NCBI RefSeq assembly: GCF_015690355.1
Contig: NZ_JADPRT010000014.1
Location: 1-64,000 of the forward strand
Direction of reading: 5' to 3'
DNA: 64,000 bases
Origin: Streptacidiphilus fuscans
GTDB lineage: Bacteria; Actinomycetota; Actinomycetes; Streptomycetales; Streptomycetaceae
Below, piece by piece: positions 60,640-64,000 of the stretch; positions within the stretch are counted from its first letter, which is position 1; each line of letters starts with the position of its first letter. The notes beneath the pieces were generated by a model. The model ran no database searches and was not told where the DNA came from. It was given only the letters and a program-made list of their open reading frames with translations. Position numbers and translations under genes: made by a program.

Positions 60640-61659
60640 ATGGCAACCGAGCAGCACAGCGCGGAGCAGCAGGGCGAACAGCAGGGCACGCAGGGATTGC
60701 AGGGATTGCAGAGCTTGGAGGAGCGCAGTCGGGTCGAGCGCGGCGTGATGTGGGCGCTGCACAACCTCGACGGCCTGGTCGGTCTGGGTGTCGCGGTCGT
60801 CGTCGGCCTGCTGGACATCTTCTCCAACAACCTGAGCAGCTCGGTCACCTCGGGCTCGATCCTGCTGGTCCTGGCGTCGCTGGTGTACGCCTCGCTCGCG
60901 GAGCGCAAGCGGCGGACCGTGGACATGCGCCGGGCACTGACCGAGACCCGGCTGGCCATCAGCGACACCGCGATGGTGCGGTCGCTGACCGGCCCCGACG
61001 TCGAGGAGGCCCTGCGCCGGGCGCGCGCCGACACCAAACGCTGGTGGTTCCGCGGCGGCACCGGCACCTACCTGCGCGCCGTGACGCTGCCGGAGTGCGT
61101 GCGCGAGGCGCAGCGGACCCGGCGCCCGCTCGAGGTACGGGTGAACATCATCGACCCCTCCGACGTGGCAGCCTGCCGCACGTACGCGCACTTCCGCCGG
61201 ACGCACGCGGATCCGCGCGACATCGGCACCGAGCGCGAGTGGACCGAGGACCGGGCCCGCAAGGAGGCCTGCGCGACGGTGCTGGCGGCCTGCTGGTACC
61301 GGCAGTGGACCAACGAGATGGAGATCGACGTCTTCCTGTCCTCCGTGGTCTCCTCGCTCCGCTTCGACCTCTCCGACTCCTGCCTGGTGATCACCCAGGA
61401 CGACCCGCGGCGGGTCAGCCTCCGCGTGGACCGGGGCCGCGCGCTCTACGACTACTACGTCACCGAGCTGCGCCTCTCCTGCGACCAGGCCCGACGGCTT
61501 GACCTCAGGGCACCCGACCAGCTGTCGCAGGAGCCGACCGTCTCCGAGGTGCAGCAGTTCTTCCGCTCGGTCGACCTGCCGCTGCCGATGTCCTGGTCGG
61601 ACGCGGACGTGCGCGAGATCGTCGACAAGGCCCTGCACCCGGAGAACCCGTACCCCTGA
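60640..61659 (+). CDS. Two-TM membrane protein with conserved cytoplasmic domain
   Basis: 339 residues from ATG 60640 (GAGGGGG). A Gln-rich start is followed by two transmembrane helices (LVGLGVAVVVGLLDIF and SILLVLASLVYASLAE), then a cytoplasmic domain of about 250 residues with WWFRGGTGTYLRAVTLPEC, LEVRVNIIDPSDVAACRTY and RGRALYDYYVTELRLS. The pattern 'two TM plus WFRGGTGTY' does not match a family I can name. First gene of an apparent three-gene set with the cupin and phosphatase genes. Confidence 0.72.
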   Translation: MATEQHSAEQQGEQQGTQGLQGLQSLEERSRVERGVMWALHNLDGLVGLGVAVVVGLLDIFSNNLSSSVTSGSILLVLASLVYASLAERKRRTVDMRRALTETRLAISDTAMVRSLTGPDVEEALRRARADTKRWWFRGGTGTYLRAVTLPECVREAQRTRRPLEVRVNIIDPSDVAACRTYAHFRRTHADPRDIGTEREWTEDRARKEACATVLAACWYRQWTNEMEIDVFLSSVVSSLRFDLSDSCLVITQDDPRRVSLRVDRGRALYDYYVTELRLSCDQARRLDLRAPDQLSQEPTVSEVQQFFRSVDLPLPMSWSDADVREIVDKALHPENPYP

Positions 61660-61736
61660 CAGCTGCGCACCCGACAGCTGCGCACCTGACAGCGACGCGC
61701 CTGACGGTCGATCAGTCGACGCCACCGGAGCGATGG

Positions 61737-62573
61737 ATGATGGACAGCGGCTCGAACTACCCGGCCCTGGAAAGGGCGGCGCAGCGCGGCGAGACCGCCT
61801 GCCTCCTCGCGTACGCCCGCGCGGCCCTCGATGCGGTGGTCCAGGGACGCAGCCAACTCCGGGCGGTGGCACACCCGCTGGGCTTCGTCTGCCTCCCGGT
61901 GCTGCGCGAGGGCGGCGACGGTGTCTGCGTCCACGTGCACGGCGGGTCGCCGGGCGGGTCGCACGGAGGACGCTCCGAGGACGGGGAGTTGACCACCTCG
62001 GCGATCCACGCGCACAGCTGGGACCTGATCAGCTGCGTACTCTTCGGCGCGATAGGGAACGTACCGGTACGGGTGGTCGACGACGCACGCCTGCCGACCC
62101 ACCGGGTCTTCGCCGTGACCAGCACACCCGACGGTGTCGACGACCTGCGGCCGACGGCACGTCTGGTGCGCTTCAGCGCCGAGCCGGTGCGGGAGCACCG
62201 CCCGGAAGAGATCTTCACCATGGCCGCGGGCGAGTTCCACAGCACGGTGGACGCCTCCGGGGAGCCCGACGGGGCCAGCGCAACCGTCGTGCTCGGCCGG
62301 ACCGTCCAGGACGCCGTGGACCTGGCCCTCGGGCCACTGCACGGTCTGCCGCACCGGGTGGAGCGCCGAAGACTGGCCCCCGCCCGGTCGGCCGACATCG
62401 CTCGAGGGGTCCTCAGGAGGATGGATGAGTCCGCAGCACGGCCCACGGCACGACCCGCTCCCCGTCCTCGGCCCCGACCCGTCCGCGCCGAGCGCGGCCC
62501 ACGCTCCGGCGGCGGCTCCGGCGGCTCCGGCACCGGGGCCGATCCTGGGACTCCTCCCGGCCTATGCGGATGA
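61737..62573 (+). CDS. Cupin-like protein
   Basis: 278 residues. The core is a cupin-like barrel: HAHSWDLISCVLFGAIGN gives two histidines of a metal site, and AAGEFHSTV a third. AVAHPLGFVCLPVL precedes. This resembles small-molecule dioxygenase cupins only at fold level. The last 50 residues are Pro/Arg/Gly-rich because the frame runs on for 149 nt inside the next gene. ATG 61737 has GGAG six bases before it. Confidence 0.6.
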   Translation: MMDSGSNYPALERAAQRGETACLLAYARAALDAVVQGRSQLRAVAHPLGFVCLPVLREGGDGVCVHVHGGSPGGSHGGRSEDGELTTSAIHAHSWDLISCVLFGAIGNVPVRVVDDARLPTHRVFAVTSTPDGVDDLRPTARLVRFSAEPVREHRPEEIFTMAAGEFHSTVDASGEPDGASATVVLGRTVQDAVDLALGPLHGLPHRVERRRLAPARSADIARGVLRRMDESAARPTARPAPRPRPRPVRAERGPRSGGGSGGSGTGADPGTPPGLCG

Positions 62574-63390
62574 GCAGCGGACGGCGATCGCGGCGGCGCG
62601 GGCGGCGGGCCGACTGCTGCGCCGAAGGCTCGGCGGCACCCGTGGCGCCGGCGGCTCCCGCGGTTTCGAGGTTCACGCCAAGGGCGACCGCGGCGACGTG
62701 GTGACCGACCTGGACCTGGCGGCGGAGGAGCTGATCGTCGCGCGCCTCCAGGCCCGGTATCCGGCCGACCGGATCGTCTCGGAGGAGGCGGGCGTCCTCG
62801 ACCACGCCGGCACGGACTCCCGAAGGACCTGGCTGGTCGACCCGCTGGACGGCACCAACAACATCGCGATCGGGCTGCCGGTGTGGTCCGTCGGTATCGC
62901 CCTGTGCGTGGCGGACGACCCGGTGGTGGGCGTGGTCCACGACCCGGTGGTCGGCCGCACGTGGAGCGCGCGGCGCGGCGCCGGAGCGCAGGGCCCGGAC
63001 GGGCCGCTCACCGGCCCTCCCCCGCGCCCGTCCGACCGACTGCTCCTCGCCTGGACGCAGGGCTACGCCGTCTCCCGCGGCGAGCCGCGCGCGAGCGCGC
63101 TCAAGTCGGCGCTTGAGCTGCGGGCCCGCCGCGTGCTCCAGCTGTGGGCTCCGCTCTCCGCGTGGGCGCTGCTCGCCTCCGGCGACATCGACGGCTTCGT
63201 CGGCTACCGCAGCGAGTACGTCGACCTCCCAGCCGGCCTGCTCCTTGCCCGCGAAGCGGGCGTGGACGTCCGCGCGTTCGACGGCTCGGCCTTCGGTGAA
63301 CGCCTCGGCCCCGGCGCGGACCTCAGCTTTGTCGCCGGACGGCGGGAAGTGGTGGACGAGCTGTTGCAGCTTGTCGCTGTGAGCCAGTGA
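62425..63390 (+). CDS. Inositol-monophosphatase-like phosphatase
   Basis: 321 residues. Metal-site motifs of the IMPase/CysQ superfamily are complete: GDVVTDLD, SEEAG, WLVDPLDGTNN, and the late GDIDGFVGYRSEYVDLPAG. Substrates in the family are inositol phosphates, fructose-bisphosphate or 3'-phosphoadenosine 5'-phosphate; I cannot decide which. ATG 62425 after AGGAGG. The first 50 residues are Pro/Ala-rich and overlap the cupin frame. Follows the membrane and cupin genes as a probable operon. Confidence 0.88.
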   Translation: MSPQHGPRHDPLPVLGPDPSAPSAAHAPAAAPAAPAPGPILGLLPAYADEQRTAIAAARAAGRLLRRRLGGTRGAGGSRGFEVHAKGDRGDVVTDLDLAAEELIVARLQARYPADRIVSEEAGVLDHAGTDSRRTWLVDPLDGTNNIAIGLPVWSVGIALCVADDPVVGVVHDPVVGRTWSARRGAGAQGPDGPLTGPPPRPSDRLLLAWTQGYAVSRGEPRASALKSALELRARRVLQLWAPLSAWALLASGDIDGFVGYRSEYVDLPAGLLLAREAGVDVRAFDGSAFGERLGPGADLSFVAGRREVVDELLQLVAVSQ

Positions 63391-63513
63391 GCCGCTTGGT
63401 TGCGCTCCCGCTGGTAGTTGCAGACACCTCAGGGGCGCGGGACTCTGCTGATATGCGGCTCCGCCGCGCGGGCGCGACCAGGCGAGCTAGTGCTCCCGCA
63501 GGTAGCTGCACCA

Positions 63514-63621
63514 CCAGGGGCGCGGGGAACTGCGCGGCCTGCCACCCACGCACGTGGCGCGCCGAACGAGCAGGGCCATCCGCATGTCAGTGGTTTCTCG
63601 CGCAGTTCCCCGCGCCCCTGG
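63514..63621. repeat. REP-like long inverted repeat of Streptomyces type
   Basis: Perfect 23-bp arms (63514-63536 and 63599-63621; inner part GGGGAACTGCGCG) around a 62-nt loop. From memory, this sequence recurs widely in Streptomyces intergenic DNA. Further fragments of the same kind of repeat (CAGGGGCGCGG near 63430, CTCCGCCGCGCGGGCGCGACCAGG after it) precede it, so the gap 63391-63671 is a mosaic of such elements with no gene. Confidence 0.82.
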
Positions 63622-63671
63622 ATAGTGCATGGCACCTCACCTGCAGAAGCCCCGCACGCCAGAAGGTGCAA

Positions 63672-64000
63672 CTAGCCCACCGCGGTCAGCGCCAGCGTCG
63701 CCGCGGCCATCGTGCCGACGGCGAGCGCCGTGCCGGTCAGCATGAACGTGCGGAGCGGGACGCGGACGCCGAAAGCTCGGCAGCGTTCGAACCAGAGGAG
63801 GATGGCCAGGGACGCCCACGGCGTGATCACCGGGCCGACGTTGGTGCCGACCAGCAGGCCCAGCAGTTGGAGGTGGTTGCCCGTGGGCACCACCGACTCG
63901 CCGGCCAGGTAGACCGGCAGGTTGTTCAGCACGTTCGAGAGCCCGCCGCCGACGGCGGAGGCGCGCAGGACGCCGGCCGTGCCGCCGTCGGAGCCGATGG
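63672..64000 (-). CDS. ArsB/SLC13-type membrane transporter, C-terminal part
   Basis: Only the last 109 residues are in the window; the gene continues beyond the right edge. The segment GGGLSNVLNNLPVYLAGES, then LGLLVGTNVGPVITPWASLAILLWFERCR matches the C-terminal helices of ArsB/ArsP-like SLC13 (ion transporter) permeases. It would export arsenite or import dicarboxylates; the missing part would decide. The stop is TAG at 63672. Confidence 0.8.
   Translation of the reverse strand, partial: IGSDGGTAGVLRASAVGGGLSNVLNNLPVYLAGESVVPTGNHLQLLGLLVGTNVGPVITPWASLAILLWFERCRAFGVRVPLRTFMLTGTALAVGTMAAATLALTAVG

Noticed and set aside
61658-61705. Repeated GACAGCTGCGCACC between the membrane and cupin genes
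   Set aside because: Two and a half units, no symmetry and no promoter register; probably a small slippage product.
1-64000. CRISPR arrays, tRNA or rRNA genes, insertion sequences, prophage or plasmid replication genes
   Set aside because: No direct-repeat/spacer pattern, cloverleaf, transposase, integrase or phage structural motif was seen on either strand by eye; a tRNAscan and ISfinder search would settle it.

Overview
The window is high-GC actinobacterial DNA. Start codons are often GTG, genes are packed with ATGA/GTGA overlaps, twin-arginine (Tat) signals are frequent, and AfsR/SARP, DrrAB-like, DUF4232 and DUF1876 genes are present. A classical chitinase promoter repeat and a dispersed palindrome common in Streptomyces intergenic regions point to Streptomycetaceae (Streptomyces, Kitasatospora or Streptacidiphilus-like). 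I see no rRNA, tRNA, CRISPR, insertion sequence or prophage.

Region 1 (1-15959) is the most unusual part. It is an island with five agmatine/peptidylarginine deiminase-family genes (PF04371). On the minus strand an operon runs TetR, a deiminase-like protein lacking an active-site segment, a Tat lipoprotein deiminase, a urease gamma/beta fusion, then urease alpha (cut by the window edge). Divergently run a cytosolic deiminase, a complete five-gene peptide-type ABC importer, a second Tat lipoprotein deiminase and a DUF4436 membrane protein. A second TetR gene faces a fifth, Tat-exported deiminase. Near-identical palindromes control both sides of the first divergence. My inference is a pathway that deiminates a guanidino compound or arginyl peptide outside the cell, imports the product, and passes nitrogen to a urease-like enzyme.

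Region 2 (16000-29950) holds mostly single-gene or two-gene functions: VOC protein, MmyB-type regulator with its divergent SDR, YciO, a small molybdopterin-domain protein, two GNAT proteins, a chitin-inducible GH18 chitinase, a serine hydrolase, a flavodoxin, a cysteine hydrolase, and a DrrAB-type exporter preceded by a six-heptamer direct-repeat array that probably binds the adjacent AfsR/SARP regulator.

Region 3 (29944-42600) has the 1098-residue SARP regulator, a DUF347 membrane protein and a fatty-acid or steroid catabolic set (acyl-CoA dehydrogenase, enoyl-CoA hydratase, HAD protein, epoxide-hydrolase-like protein, acyl-CoA ligase). That set carries three copies of one operator and its probable TetR regulator. 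An Eis-type acetyltransferase follows.

Region 4 (42581-54324) has an esterase, an EXORDIUM-like secreted protein, a CYP125-like P450, a four-gene poly-gamma-glutamate-type operon (tandem sensor/HAMP protein, PgsB, PgsC, secreted NlpC/P60) and a divergent GT39 mannosyltransferase-like protein.

Region 5 (54325-64000) has a DUF4232 lipoprotein, a FabR-like regulator with overlapping operators in front of two tiny membrane proteins, a type III polyketide synthase, a class B penicillin-binding protein, an FMN reductase with a strong palindromic operator, an unexplained three-gene module (two-TM protein, cupin, inositol-monophosphatase-like enzyme), a long REP-like inverted repeat and the 3' end of an ArsB/SLC13 transporter.
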